Position numbers and translations under genes: made by a program. Of a stretch of 64,000 bases of DNA, positions 49,976-59,351 are shown piece after piece. The notes under the pieces were generated by a model. The model saw nothing but the letters and a program-made list of their open reading frames with translations, ran no database searches and was not told where the DNA came from. Origin of the DNA: PALSA-188 sp050746185 (GTDB lineage: Bacteria; Acidobacteriota; Terriglobia; Terriglobales; Acidobacteriaceae). Positions within the stretch are counted from its first letter, which is position 1. The number at the start of each line of letters is the position of its first letter. The stretch is from positions 1 through 64,000 of the forward strand of contig JBOGLA010000037.1 in assembly GCA_050746185.1 (NCBI GenBank), written 5' to 3'.

Positions 49976-51203
49976 TTGTACGTCCTCGGGAAATATGAGA
50001 AATCAACTCTCGCGAAGCGAATTCCGTTCCGGCCACGAAATATAAGAGCGGTCCGTAGCTTCTGGCCGCCGTCGCGCCGATGAAGTGAAGTCCAGGCACA
50101 GAAGAACAAAAGCCCCCCGTTAGCCTTGGATAACCATCCAGATGCGCTAAGTTTCTCACTATTTCGGGAGATAGGAAATCATATCGGGCAATATTTACGT
50201 CATATCCGGTACCCAGAAGTACATGGTCCACTCGAAGCTCGCGGCCGCTATTCAGCTTCAGCGATACTTCGTTCCCGAAGACCGAGGCGGAGCTTATGGT
50301 ACAACCGGTCGTCACTTTCACCTTCTCCAGTCTGGCTGGAAGCCAGCGCGATCCGGCAGGCCGCACCGCACGTTTTCGAATCTTGTCCCTGATCTTCAGA
50401 GGAATTTTATTGACCAGCCTGGGTGCCGCAACCAGCCGGCTTATTCCAAGAGGCCCTACGTCGTGTTTGGAATAAAGCAACGATGAGATCGGTCCCATTT
50501 TGTGCAACCAACCATGCATGCCAATCCACCGCAATTCTGAGATCTTGGCGATGAGTTCTACGTATGCGCCAGCCTCGTGTAACAGAGCGGCCGACTCTAA
50601 AGCACTCTGGCCCGCTCCAATCACCACCACTTGCCTGCCGCTGAACTCTCTTAACTTCCGGCCCTCATAACAATGCGAAACCATGTCCGAGGGAAGGTTT
50701 GAAAACTCAACCGGCTTCCTGCAGAACGACCCGATGCCCGCCGCGATGACAACCCGGCTGCAACGAACCGCCAGCCCATCGGCCAGAGCGAGGCGGAACC
50801 CGTTCCCCTCGCGATCCACCCGGCTCACATTTCGCTTGTCCAGATCGGAGTTCAGCTGGTGCCGAAACCAGCGACCATATTCGACGAAGGTTTCGATTGG
50901 AACCGGAGCACTTGGCTGTGTTCTGGAAGCCGCCTCGTATGCATCCAAGGTGAAGGCGTGATCGGGATCGGAAATGTTGGAAGCCTCACGTGGCGACCTC
51001 AACAACATTCCCTCGGGCATTTTCTCCGCCCAAAATCCCATCGGCTCGCCAAAAACGCGAACCGGTAAACCTTTGGCCTTCAGGTGCGCCCCGGCGGAGA
51101 GGCCATAGGGACCGGCGCCGATCACGGCAACCTCAATGTCCGATACTGTTCTAGCTTTGCCTGCAAAAGACGCATCGACCACGGTCCCATTGATTTTGCT
51201 CAT
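49965..51203 (-). CDS. FAD-dependent oxidoreductase, flavin-monooxygenase-like (copy 2)
   Basis: 412 residues. FAD fold 'EVAVIGAGPYGLSAGAHLKA' (~26-45), NAD(P) fold 'GRQVVVIGAGQSALESAALL' (~195) and 'SVPGLHFIGATAARSYGPLL' near the end. A paralogue of the 45651-47060 product, with the same N-terminal order 'MPEGMLLRS' and C-terminal 'FASRELISHISRG'. It overlaps the ATP-grasp gene by 11 bases. The role is unknown; the pairing of each FAD copy with an ATP-grasp copy points to a duplicated module. Confidence 0.87.
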   Translation of the reverse strand: MSKINGTVVDASFAGKARTVSDIEVAVIGAGPYGLSAGAHLKAKGLPVRVFGEPMGFWAEKMPEGMLLRSPREASNISDPDHAFTLDAYEAASRTQPSAPVPIETFVEYGRWFRHQLNSDLDKRNVSRVDREGNGFRLALADGLAVRCSRVVIAAGIGSFCRKPVEFSNLPSDMVSHCYEGRKLREFSGRQVVVIGAGQSALESAALLHEAGAYVELIAKISELRWIGMHGWLHKMGPISSLLYSKHDVGPLGISRLVAAPRLVNKIPLKIRDKIRKRAVRPAGSRWLPARLEKVKVTTGCTISSASVFGNEVSLKLNSGRELRVDHVLLGTGYDVNIARYDFLSPEIVRNLAHLDGYPRLTGGFCSSVPGLHFIGATAARSYGPLLYFVAGTEFASRELISHISRGRTNAK

Positions 51204-51286
51204 AATTGAGGCCTTACTACCTATTCAGATACACGAGCTAAAAGTCAGAAGGAATTGCAAACAACGAATTCAGGTATTCTGAACGC

Positions 51287-53947
51287 TTATTTCTTACGAA
51301 TTTCCACGGTTCTTTGTGCACCGTTTTGCCTCGGTCCGAATGAATAAGTGAGCTTTCCGTCCGTTTCGGTTGCATATGCAATCCGGGCCCTTTGGCTTCC
51401 CTCGCCGTGTATATTCCAACCATTGCCAGCGGAAATGAGCTTCATCGCGTTGCGTTGCCTCCACCAAAGATTTACCTCCGATGAGGTTGCTATCCAGACG
51501 TTTTGTTCATTCCTCAGGGTCACCAAGTAAGCAAGTAGAGTCTCGTACACGCGGCGTTCGCGATGTCCAATGACGTAGTCGGGATGAACGATAAAGCTCA
51601 TGAGTCCATGCTTTTCCATAATCAACCTGATTTGATCCTTCCACAGGTCAATGGAATAATCACCCAGGATATGAAACAACGAGTAATCCTGCGTCATCGT
51701 CACCGGCAGTTCCAGGATGTCGCCAATGAAATAAGGCATCACTGTGCAGCAGCCTCCACGTTGCGGATCCAGGTGTGCAACGTTTGGCACCGACATATCG
51801 TAAGAAAACTTAAGGGCCTCAAACCATCGCTCATTCCGATACAAGATCGCCGCACGAAATCCTTCCGCCCCGTATTCTTGAGCGTAGGCATTGATCTTGG
51901 CGGCTCGTTCCAGGAATTCTCGCTGGCTCTGGAATAGACGTCCATCGTGATTGAGGTCCTGGACGTTCACTACGAATCCGCGTTCTCGAATGGACTTCAA
52001 GAACGCAGCAGATACCGGGTATCTTGACTCCGGCACGATCTGGAAGGACGCCGGCACACCAAAGGAGTCGTTAATGTCCATCAAAGTACTGCAAAAGTCC
52101 CTCCCTGATTTGCTCTCCACGTCATGAGTCATAATTGCGCAGCTTGATGCGTCATCCGGCCAGAACCAGATGAAGGGAATGCTCTGCGCTTGCGATGCTT
52201 GAATCGAGCCAACCAGCAACTGCTCAAACAAATTGTCAACCGAGCGGTCTACCGGCCAATGGGGGAAATTCAATTGCCGCCAACCGTTCAAGCGCATCTT
52301 TTGCAGATGCTTGCGTATCTCGATCGGCAAAATCGGCCGCAAAAAATAGTAAAACCTGTTCAACAATGATTTCCCTGAAAATTCGCCCTCGCCTTCCTCT
52401 CTGTACCGTTCTTCGCGAAGATTATCCACGACCTCCGTCAGCTCGAAAGGAAGAATAATGGTCTCTGTACGGAACTCTGTCGCTTGCGAGGCATCATAAA
52501 GCATGGTCGAAGGTGAGTCTGCGGGCTCACCCAAGCATTGGCCGTAACAGATCACTTCTGAGCCAAAACGAAAGAATCCTTTCCGTTGCGAAAGAGGTCC
52601 AACCGCGGCAACTTTCAAATAGCCGTCTGCGCCACGGTAATACTGCGACAAATAATTTTCCGCGACGGTGGAAGTTGAGTCTTCGAATAACCGCAGTTCT
52701 CCGGCGATTTTTGAGCCTGTCACGACCGCCGCCGGTGGCAGCTTGCCGCTGATGCGCGAATACGCTTCCAGAAGTGCGTAGCGCGAGCGGTTCCAGCCGA
52801 TTAGACTCTGCGTGCGCTCCACGCCGATTTCCCCCATTTTTTGTCGTTTTGCCGGGTCGTTCAGCAACTCAATAATTGCTTCAGCAAAAAGTTTGGGGTC
52901 TTCTCTCTCGATGTACACCGCCGCGTCTCCAGCCGAACGCCGGGATTCCAGGAGATCAAAAGACACGATCGGCTGCTGGAGTGCCATGTATTCCACGATC
53001 TTGGTCATCGTGGAGAGTTGGTTCATGCGGTCGGGCGGATCGGGCGCCAGGCATACGTCCGCCGTTGACAAATATTCGAGCAGAAGTTCATCGGAGATTC
53101 GGCCAACAAAGCGCATCGCATCCTGCACTTGCAGGGCGCGGGCCAGATCTTGCAACTTTTCCCAGCACTCCCCCCGTCCCACCATAACAAACAGCACGTC
53201 TTTTCTACCGTAGGTATGAGCGACATGCTCCGCAGCCTGGACCACACGGTCAACGCCGTCCTGTTTTCCCATGACTCCGAGATACAAAGCCATATACGCA
53301 AAACCATCTTTGAGTTCTGGACGCGGCGCAACGCGGCGGAAATATTCGGAATCCACGCCATTTCTCACGATTGCCAGGCGCTCTTCAGTTACACCGCCCC
53401 GATCCTTCGCGATGTCCTTATAAGACTGGTTGGTGACGATAACCAAATCGGCCGAGCGATAAGATTTCTTCTCGAACCACAGTAACAGCTTGTAAAACCA
53501 GCCGCGCTTCCCAAACTTGGATTCAAACAGTTCCGGACAAATATCGTGCTGGTCATAGACGAATTTTTTCCCGAGTAATTTGTAGGGCCATGCCAGCAAG
53601 AAAAACATATCCGGGGGATTCGCGGAGTGGATGATGTCAAATCCATCGCGCAGCAGAACCACTAAGGAGAGAAACACCGCGCACACGAATCCCCACATAT
53701 ACTCGAATAAATATCCCAAGCCGCCGCTGGCCTGGTAACCCATGGGATAACGGTAAACCTTGATCCCCTGGATAATTTCGAAGCTCTTGCGAGCCTGCTC
53801 GCTCCCTTTGGGGCAGATGACGCTGACTTCATAGCCATCCCGTTGCAGCGCCATGGCGAGATTCCTCATGCGCCGATCCCACGGGAAGGAGTTGTTCTCG
53901 ATCAACATGAGAACTTTGCAGGATTTGGCTTTATGCAGGTAGGTCAT
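51287..53947 (-). CDS. Glycosyltransferase family 4 fused to a polysaccharide-deacetylase-like domain
   Basis: 886 residues. Residues ~8-412 are a GT-B glycosyltransferase ('KVLMLIENNSFPWDRRMRNL', 'YDQHDICPELFESKFG', 'TMTKIVEYMALQQPIVSFDL'). Residues ~600-860 form a deacetylase-like barrel: metal motif 'IMTHDVESKSGRDF' (Asp), 'VVNVQDLNHDGRLFQ' (His) and 'GLMSFIVHPDYVIGH'. This two-domain form should transfer a sugar and then N-deacetylate or otherwise modify the glycan. It is a different fusion from the next gene downstream in the transcript order. It begins 48 bases after the GT2-deacetylase gene ends. Confidence 0.9.
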   Translation of the reverse strand: MTYLHKAKSCKVLMLIENNSFPWDRRMRNLAMALQRDGYEVSVICPKGSEQARKSFEIIQGIKVYRYPMGYQASGGLGYLFEYMWGFVCAVFLSLVVLLRDGFDIIHSANPPDMFFLLAWPYKLLGKKFVYDQHDICPELFESKFGKRGWFYKLLLWFEKKSYRSADLVIVTNQSYKDIAKDRGGVTEERLAIVRNGVDSEYFRRVAPRPELKDGFAYMALYLGVMGKQDGVDRVVQAAEHVAHTYGRKDVLFVMVGRGECWEKLQDLARALQVQDAMRFVGRISDELLLEYLSTADVCLAPDPPDRMNQLSTMTKIVEYMALQQPIVSFDLLESRRSAGDAAVYIEREDPKLFAEAIIELLNDPAKRQKMGEIGVERTQSLIGWNRSRYALLEAYSRISGKLPPAAVVTGSKIAGELRLFEDSTSTVAENYLSQYYRGADGYLKVAAVGPLSQRKGFFRFGSEVICYGQCLGEPADSPSTMLYDASQATEFRTETIILPFELTEVVDNLREERYREEGEGEFSGKSLLNRFYYFLRPILPIEIRKHLQKMRLNGWRQLNFPHWPVDRSVDNLFEQLLVGSIQASQAQSIPFIWFWPDDASSCAIMTHDVESKSGRDFCSTLMDINDSFGVPASFQIVPESRYPVSAAFLKSIRERGFVVNVQDLNHDGRLFQSQREFLERAAKINAYAQEYGAEGFRAAILYRNERWFEALKFSYDMSVPNVAHLDPQRGGCCTVMPYFIGDILELPVTMTQDYSLFHILGDYSIDLWKDQIRLIMEKHGLMSFIVHPDYVIGHRERRVYETLLAYLVTLRNEQNVWIATSSEVNLWWRQRNAMKLISAGNGWNIHGEGSQRARIAYATETDGKLTYSFGPRQNGAQRTVEIRKK

Positions 53948-53995
53948 TCGAGGGATTGAACCGTGCCCTGAACTTGAAGCGCCAATGAAAGCTAC

Positions 53996-55804
53996 TTAAC
54001 CGCGGAAGTTGCTGCCACCCCGGTGATTCGCAATCGGGAACCCAAGAATTCGTCGTTTCAGTGCAAACGCATAGGGCAGCCAGCGATATGCGCCGAGGAG
54101 CTTGAGTTTAAATTCCAACGGCCAGTCGGTGGGATCAGCTTTTACACGCCCGGTGACAAATTCCCCCGGATGCTGGAATGCCATCGTCGGCAGGGTCGTA
54201 AATACTCGCTCGTACCTCGCCTGACGGCACCATTCAACCAATTCGTCATTGAAGGCGCCGAACGGGAAACTGAGAGTGGCAATTTTCCTGCCCAGCCATT
54301 CTTCAAGGATTTGCCGAGAGGTAAAGATCTCGCGGTGTGCGTCCCTCTCGTTCAATAACGGCAATTTAGGGTGGGTCAAGGTGTGAGATCCGATGGCGAT
54401 CAAATCAGGGGGAAGTCCTTGCAGCTCCTCCAGGGAGCCGATTTCTTCTTTTCGCTCGGGAGCCGACTCGGGCCACCAATCCGCACGCTTGCCCAAAACC
54501 TCTGTTGTAACGAATATTGTTGCCGGGATGGTTCTCTTTTTCAGTTCGGGCAGTGCGTTTGACACGACGTTTTGAAAGAAATCGTCGAAAGTGATGGCAG
54601 AGTAGCGAACGGCGGGACTTAAAGTGGGTGCGGAAACAAGGCTGATCGGAGTCGTCCATTTCAGAAGAACGTCCATTTGTCTCGCGAATGCCTCCCTCTG
54701 CGTTTCGGGCACGGCGTGGTAGTACAGCACGACACAGCCAGGCGCGGCGTATTTTCCTCCAATTGTTGCAAGCATCCTGGCTAAGGAAGACAGGGGGAAG
54801 AAAAGCAGACTTATAGAAAGCTGGACACCCCTTTTCAATTTACTTTCCCTAAATCTCATGCCCTGGCTAGAAACCTGCTTCCGGCCTGCAGCCGACGAAG
54901 GCCAGGGACAGTACCGGCGCAAGCGATCCATTTGTTCGGTTCGCAGAAATTTGACGAATTCAGCTGGGACTTGCCGTTTTTCCCCTTTGCAGTAACACCA
55001 GGCAAAAGCTCCAAGCCTGACCAGTGCGCCAAATAAATACGGCTTGGAAGGTATACGCCGCGCCAAGCGAAACGCTTCGAACAGTGGGTGTGTTCCAAGA
55101 TAAAAATCCATCACGCCGCCCCTATATAAATATCGCAGCCGCCCGAACCCGTCGCCGGTTGGGCGATGATGGAAGACGTGCAATTCCGGGAACGACCTTG
55201 CCTGCCAGCCGGACATTCGGAGGCTTACCTCAGCATGCCAATCCGCGCCGGCCCAAGTAAATGGCTTATATCCGCCGCCCAACAATTCGAGGCACTCACG
55301 GCGAAATAGCTGAACCGCATGGGCCACAGACGTTATCGTATTACTCCGCCGGTTTTGGAACCTTCCTTTTTGTTCTTCGTAGATATATCCGCCGGCCAAA
55401 CCGAGCTTTGGAGCGCTTGCAAACTCCTCCAACAACCGCTCGAAATACGTTGGCTCGAAGGAAACGTCGGAGTCTAAATTTCCTATGAATTGGTGGCTTG
55501 TTCCGTGAAGGAAAGAGAATCCGGCATTGATCGCATTGACTTGCGCGGTCAAATTTCTGGGATGATCTTCCGTGATTCTATATAGCTGGATGAAGGGATG
55601 CTGCGCGGCATACTGACGAACTATCTCATCCGTGCGATCGGTGGATCCGTCACTTACTATAACCCACTTTTGGGGTAATACGGTTTGGTGAATTACCGAG
55701 AGAATTGTTTTCTCGATATAGTTTTCCTCGTTATAGGCGGCCGTTGCAAGAACGTATGCTCGGACGGTTTCGTTATTGGCTGAATTAACTGAAATTGTGT
55801 TCAC
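53996..55804 (-). CDS. Glycosyltransferase family 2 fused to a polysaccharide deacetylase domain
   Basis: 602 residues from GTG 55804, which overlaps the previous stop by 4 bases (GTGA); ATG 55846 is an alternative. Residues ~15-250: GT-A fold with 'LATAAYNEENYIEKTILSVI', 'IVSDGSTDRTDEIVRQ' and 'GNLDSDVSFEPTYFERL' (DxD). Residues ~360-560: NodB-like deacetylase with 'YSAITFDDFFQNVVSN', 'IGSHTLTHPKLPLLNE' (H-x3-H) and 'IATLSFPFGAFND'. Likely adds and N-deacetylates a hexosamine in polymer synthesis. It sits immediately after the GT2 gene at 55801-56760. Confidence 0.92.
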   Translation of the reverse strand: MNTISVNSANNETVRAYVLATAAYNEENYIEKTILSVIHQTVLPQKWVIVSDGSTDRTDEIVRQYAAQHPFIQLYRITEDHPRNLTAQVNAINAGFSFLHGTSHQFIGNLDSDVSFEPTYFERLLEEFASAPKLGLAGGYIYEEQKGRFQNRRSNTITSVAHAVQLFRRECLELLGGGYKPFTWAGADWHAEVSLRMSGWQARSFPELHVFHHRPTGDGFGRLRYLYRGGVMDFYLGTHPLFEAFRLARRIPSKPYLFGALVRLGAFAWCYCKGEKRQVPAEFVKFLRTEQMDRLRRYCPWPSSAAGRKQVSSQGMRFRESKLKRGVQLSISLLFFPLSSLARMLATIGGKYAAPGCVVLYYHAVPETQREAFARQMDVLLKWTTPISLVSAPTLSPAVRYSAITFDDFFQNVVSNALPELKKRTIPATIFVTTEVLGKRADWWPESAPERKEEIGSLEELQGLPPDLIAIGSHTLTHPKLPLLNERDAHREIFTSRQILEEWLGRKIATLSFPFGAFNDELVEWCRQARYERVFTTLPTMAFQHPGEFVTGRVKADPTDWPLEFKLKLLGAYRWLPYAFALKRRILGFPIANHRGGSNFRG

Positions 55805-56760
55805 TGGCTTTTTCTTGCGCCCAAACCTGCCATCCACATGAGACACGCCGCACTGCGGCGCACTTTGAATCCCGCGCTGGCGCGGATGGAACGATTAAAA
55901 ACGTATAGAAGTCCATACCCAAGAATTCGCACTACTTGATGGATCCAGGTAGTCATCCAGAAAGCCGCCACAGCGAGCGGGCCATGATGCTTTCGAAAAT
56001 AGTCCATGTCGGCACGGTACATTTCCACATAAAACCGGGTGGGGGCGCTTGAAGAACTGCCGGCGCAATGGTGGATTGCCTGGGCTTCCGGATAGAACAC
56101 GACTCTCCAGCCATGGGTGTGAAAGCGTTTGGGCCAATCTATGTCTTCGCCATACATAAAAAACTGCTCCTCTAAAAGCCCTACTTCTTCCATGGCTCTT
56201 CTGCGAATCATCCAAAACCATCCGGTAAGCACCTCCACATCCTCGGTTCTGTCGTAGGCAAAACCAGACATCATAAAATCGCCGAAAATCTTTGATCCCT
56301 TGAACAGCGAATCCAGGGCCAGGGCTCTGCAAAACCAGTTCCAGGGAGTGGGGAATCTCATGCAGGATTGCCCGATACTTCCGTCAGGCAGGATCATCTT
56401 CGGCCCTAACATTCCAATCCTGGGTTGCCCGCTCAGGTAGGCTTCCATTTTCTGCAAACAATCTGGCGGGACGACTACGTCGGAATTTATCAGGCAAATA
56501 TATTCTCCGGACGTGAAGCCTATACCGATGTTGTTGGCCCTGGCAAAGCCCAAATTCTCGGAATTTTGAATCACCTTCACATCAGGAAATTTTCGGCGTA
56601 CGAGCTCCACCGTCCCATCTGTCGAGGCATTGTCAACTAAGACTATTTCCATACCCGCGCTAAGATGGGCACCCTTAAGCGAATCTAAGCAATCCGCTAC
56701 GAGTTTCTTGGTGTTCCAACTAACGACCACGACGCTAATCCGTGGCTTATCGTTATTCAT
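55801..56760 (-). CDS. Family 2 glycosyltransferase (rhamnosyltransferase-like)
   Basis: 319 residues. N-terminal GT-A signature 'ISVVVVSWNTKKLVADCLDS', 'VDNASTDGTVELVRRKF', 'INSDVVVPPDCLQKM' (DxD) and 'FMYGEDIDWPKRFHTHGWRV', typical of rhamnosyl- and other family 2 transferases of polysaccharide loci. C-terminal half has a membrane-associated helix. It lies 92 bases after the SDR epimerase gene and overlaps the next transferase by 4 bases, so the three are transcribed together. Confidence 0.93.
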   Translation of the reverse strand: MNNDKPRISVVVVSWNTKKLVADCLDSLKGAHLSAGMEIVLVDNASTDGTVELVRRKFPDVKVIQNSENLGFARANNIGIGFTSGEYICLINSDVVVPPDCLQKMEAYLSGQPRIGMLGPKMILPDGSIGQSCMRFPTPWNWFCRALALDSLFKGSKIFGDFMMSGFAYDRTEDVEVLTGWFWMIRRRAMEEVGLLEEQFFMYGEDIDWPKRFHTHGWRVVFYPEAQAIHHCAGSSSSAPTRFYVEMYRADMDYFRKHHGPLAVAAFWMTTWIHQVVRILGYGLLYVFNRSIRASAGFKVRRSAACLMWMAGLGARKSQ

Positions 56761-56852
56761 AATGAGTTGCGAACTGCGGAATGTCCTAAAACGCGCAAGA
56801 TTGACGAGGCAACCTGCGAGCCAAAAGCGATACCGTGAAAAACCGATAGAAG

Positions 56853-57854
56853 CTACTTATTTGAGCTTGCCGCCACGGGGACCAAAACTTCGCGCTTTTC
56901 TTGAAAGTGACGCGCTATCAGGTCAATGGTTGTATCCAAGGAAGTTGAAGGTTTCCAACCGATGTGCTTGCATATCTTTGCGGTGGAGGGAACCCGTCGC
57001 AGCATATCTTCAAATCCCTCCTCGTAGGCCTCTTCATAAGGGATATGGCGAATTTCCGAATCGCTGTTGAGTTTCACCTTAATCAGTTCAGCTAGTCCTT
57101 CTATGGAAATTTCCTCGGAACTTCCGATATTGAACACCTCTCCGATCGCGCTCGGAGTGTCCATCAATTTCATTAGGGCCTTCACCACGTCACCCACATA
57201 GCAGAAGCAACGGCTCTGCTTTCCAGTTCCGAAAACCGTCAAAGGCTTGTCTTCCATTGCCTGACGCACGAAATTCGGCACAACCATTCCGTAGCGGCCA
57301 ATCTGGCGCGGGCCGATAGTGTTGAAGAAGCGCCCAACCACCACAGGCAACTTCTTCTCTTTGTAATATGCCAGCGCCAGGAATTCGTCGAGAGCTTTCG
57401 ATGCGGCGTAGCTCCAGCGCCCCTTGCATGTGGGTCCCATAACCAGATCCCCGTCTTCCGCGAAGGGTATTTGCGCGCTCTTTCCGTAGACTTCCGACGT
57501 CGAGGCAATGAATACGGTCTTTCTCTTCTTTTGGGCCGCTTGCAGCACAAATTCAGTGCCTCGAACATTCGTATCTATGGTGTGAACCGGACTCTCCACG
57601 ATCAGGCGCACACCGACGGCCGCCGCCAGGTGGATTATGATGTCGCTTTCGTCCACTAGTTCGGCCAGCAATCGCTTGTTCATAACAGTGTCAATCCAGT
57701 ATTGCAAGCCAGGCTGTCCCTTTAGATGGCGAATGTTCTCCATGCTTCCGGTGGAGAGGTTATCCAGAATAAGCACTTCATCTCCTCTGCCGAGAAGCGC
57801 CTCGGCCAGATGAGATCCGATGAATCCTGCTCCGCCGGTGATTAAAAAACGCAT
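56853..57854 (-). CDS. NAD-dependent nucleotide-sugar epimerase/dehydratase
   Basis: 333 residues, extended SDR: 'MRFLITGGAGFIGSHLAEAL' (NAD binding), 'STSEVYGKSAQIPF', catalytic 'YAASKALDEF' (YxxxK), 'GRFFNTIGPRQIGRYGMVVP' and 'RCFCYVGDVVKALMKLMD'. It resembles UDP-glucuronate decarboxylases, UDP-glucose 4-epimerases and GDP-mannose dehydratase relatives; which nucleotide sugar it uses cannot be read from motifs. It supplies a sugar nucleotide to the neighbouring transferases. Confidence 0.93.
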   Translation of the reverse strand: MRFLITGGAGFIGSHLAEALLGRGDEVLILDNLSTGSMENIRHLKGQPGLQYWIDTVMNKRLLAELVDESDIIIHLAAAVGVRLIVESPVHTIDTNVRGTEFVLQAAQKKRKTVFIASTSEVYGKSAQIPFAEDGDLVMGPTCKGRWSYAASKALDEFLALAYYKEKKLPVVVGRFFNTIGPRQIGRYGMVVPNFVRQAMEDKPLTVFGTGKQSRCFCYVGDVVKALMKLMDTPSAIGEVFNIGSSEEISIEGLAELIKVKLNSDSEIRHIPYEEAYEEGFEDMLRRVPSTAKICKHIGWKPSTSLDTTIDLIARHFQEKREVLVPVAASSNK

Positions 57855-57917
57855 GATAATGTCCCCTTTTTAGTCTCGCGTTGTTACGGCATGGATGTGG
57901 AAACAGCTCGCTACGGT

Positions 57918-59342
57918 TTACGCTTGGCGCAGCAAAGACGTCATCGTCTGCGATCCTGCCAAGACCGGGTCGGGCGCGGGCATTTCCGCGCTCGCGTCGG
58001 CGACCTGCAACTGCACCTGGCTGCGCTTTGGATCAGCCACGAATTTGGTCGTCACGGATGCCATGGCGAGGACGCAATACCAAAGCAGCATGCTCTGGTC
58101 AAAATATGAGATCCCAAAGAACGCCACCGTGTTGGCGAATATGCAGGCACCGATCGCCCAAATCAGCAGCGCATCTCTGCGCGACCCCGACCCTTCCGCC
58201 ATTTTTCTGGCGGCTCCCGCTCTTTTGTACGCATAAACAAATATCGCGATGAAAAGGATGAACGTAATCAGTCCGCCTTCAACTCCGGCATTCACGTAAG
58301 TATTGATCGAATCCCACATGAAGTATCCCCACTGAGAGTTATTCCGCGTTCCGATCAGCCACCATTCCCAGAAATGGCGCACAAAGTTGTCAATCAGATA
58401 CGCCCGGTGCCATCCCGTTCCCCCGGTGAGGTTGCCAATGTGGGAAAGAACAAACCACACGGGAGATTTCATCACCAGCTGAAGCCCGATGATTCCCGCC
58501 ACCAGTCCCCACCGGAAGAACCGCAAATACCTTCGAGCCGGCCAGAGCATTAACGCGCCCACGGCCGCGAGATAGGTCATTACCGGCGTGGCGGATACCG
58601 ATGCGACCACCATCATGGTGGACGCTATCACTCCCGTCGCCGCCAGCAGCCGGTTCCGCTGCCACCACAGGCCCACAAACAGCGGCAGCGTCATTGCGCC
58701 AACCGTGCCGGCAATAATGGGATGGCTAAACGGGCCGTCCGCCCGATCTTCCCCATTTCGCCGTTCTGTTTCCGGATTAGCGCCAGCAAGAGAGAATGGG
58801 TTGGAGCCGGTAATGTGTTCGCGCAGCATCAGCGGCGCAATGATAGCGAGAACAACCGCCATCACTTTGATGGCCCGTAGCACATCCGCTTTGTTGCGAA
58901 TCAGATGCCGGACGATGACATAGGCAGCGAGCGTGGTGTATAAAAATCCAATCTTATTAACAACCGCGGCCCATTCTCCCCAAAGGATGCAGAAGGTCAC
59001 CGTGCTGACGACGGCCCAGGCGATAAACACCTTGTCCAACGAAGTCATCCGGCGCGGATAGAAATCGCGCTTGACCAGCACATCCCACGCCATCCTGAGG
59101 CAGCCCGCCAATAGAGTGAGGCGGTACGATTGCAAATGCAGCCCAAAGACCACCACTTCAACGGACAGAGGAACCAGCAACGCCCCGGCCAGCAAGGGCC
59201 AAATCACATATTTGCGCGGCACTAGAAAGATCAGCAGAGCCGCGACAACAAGAATGGCGATCCCAAGCGGAGTGACGAAGGTCGCCCCGCCCCCGCCGTA
59301 ATACAAATTCTGCGGCAGATCGGAAATTGGGGTTGTGTTCAT
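57918..59342 (-). CDS. O-antigen ligase/polymerase-like membrane protein
   Basis: 474 residues with about ten to twelve membrane helices. The central region has the Wzy/WaaL pattern 'SHPIIAGTVGAMTLPLFVGL', 'GTGWHRAYLIDNFVRHFWEW', 'WWLIGTRNNSQWGYFMWDSI' and 'TYVNAGVEGGLITFILFIAI'. A large external loop would carry the catalytic residues. It polymerises or ligates undecaprenyl-linked repeat units. It lies 9 bases after the flippase gene, as expected of a Wzx/Wzy pair. Confidence 0.88.
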   Translation of the reverse strand: MNTTPISDLPQNLYYGGGGATFVTPLGIAILVVAALLIFLVPRKYVIWPLLAGALLVPLSVEVVVFGLHLQSYRLTLLAGCLRMAWDVLVKRDFYPRRMTSLDKVFIAWAVVSTVTFCILWGEWAAVVNKIGFLYTTLAAYVIVRHLIRNKADVLRAIKVMAVVLAIIAPLMLREHITGSNPFSLAGANPETERRNGEDRADGPFSHPIIAGTVGAMTLPLFVGLWWQRNRLLAATGVIASTMMVVASVSATPVMTYLAAVGALMLWPARRYLRFFRWGLVAGIIGLQLVMKSPVWFVLSHIGNLTGGTGWHRAYLIDNFVRHFWEWWLIGTRNNSQWGYFMWDSINTYVNAGVEGGLITFILFIAIFVYAYKRAGAARKMAEGSGSRRDALLIWAIGACIFANTVAFFGISYFDQSMLLWYCVLAMASVTTKFVADPKRSQVQLQVADASAEMPAPDPVLAGSQTMTSLLRQA

Positions 59343-59351
59343 GCGTTTAGT

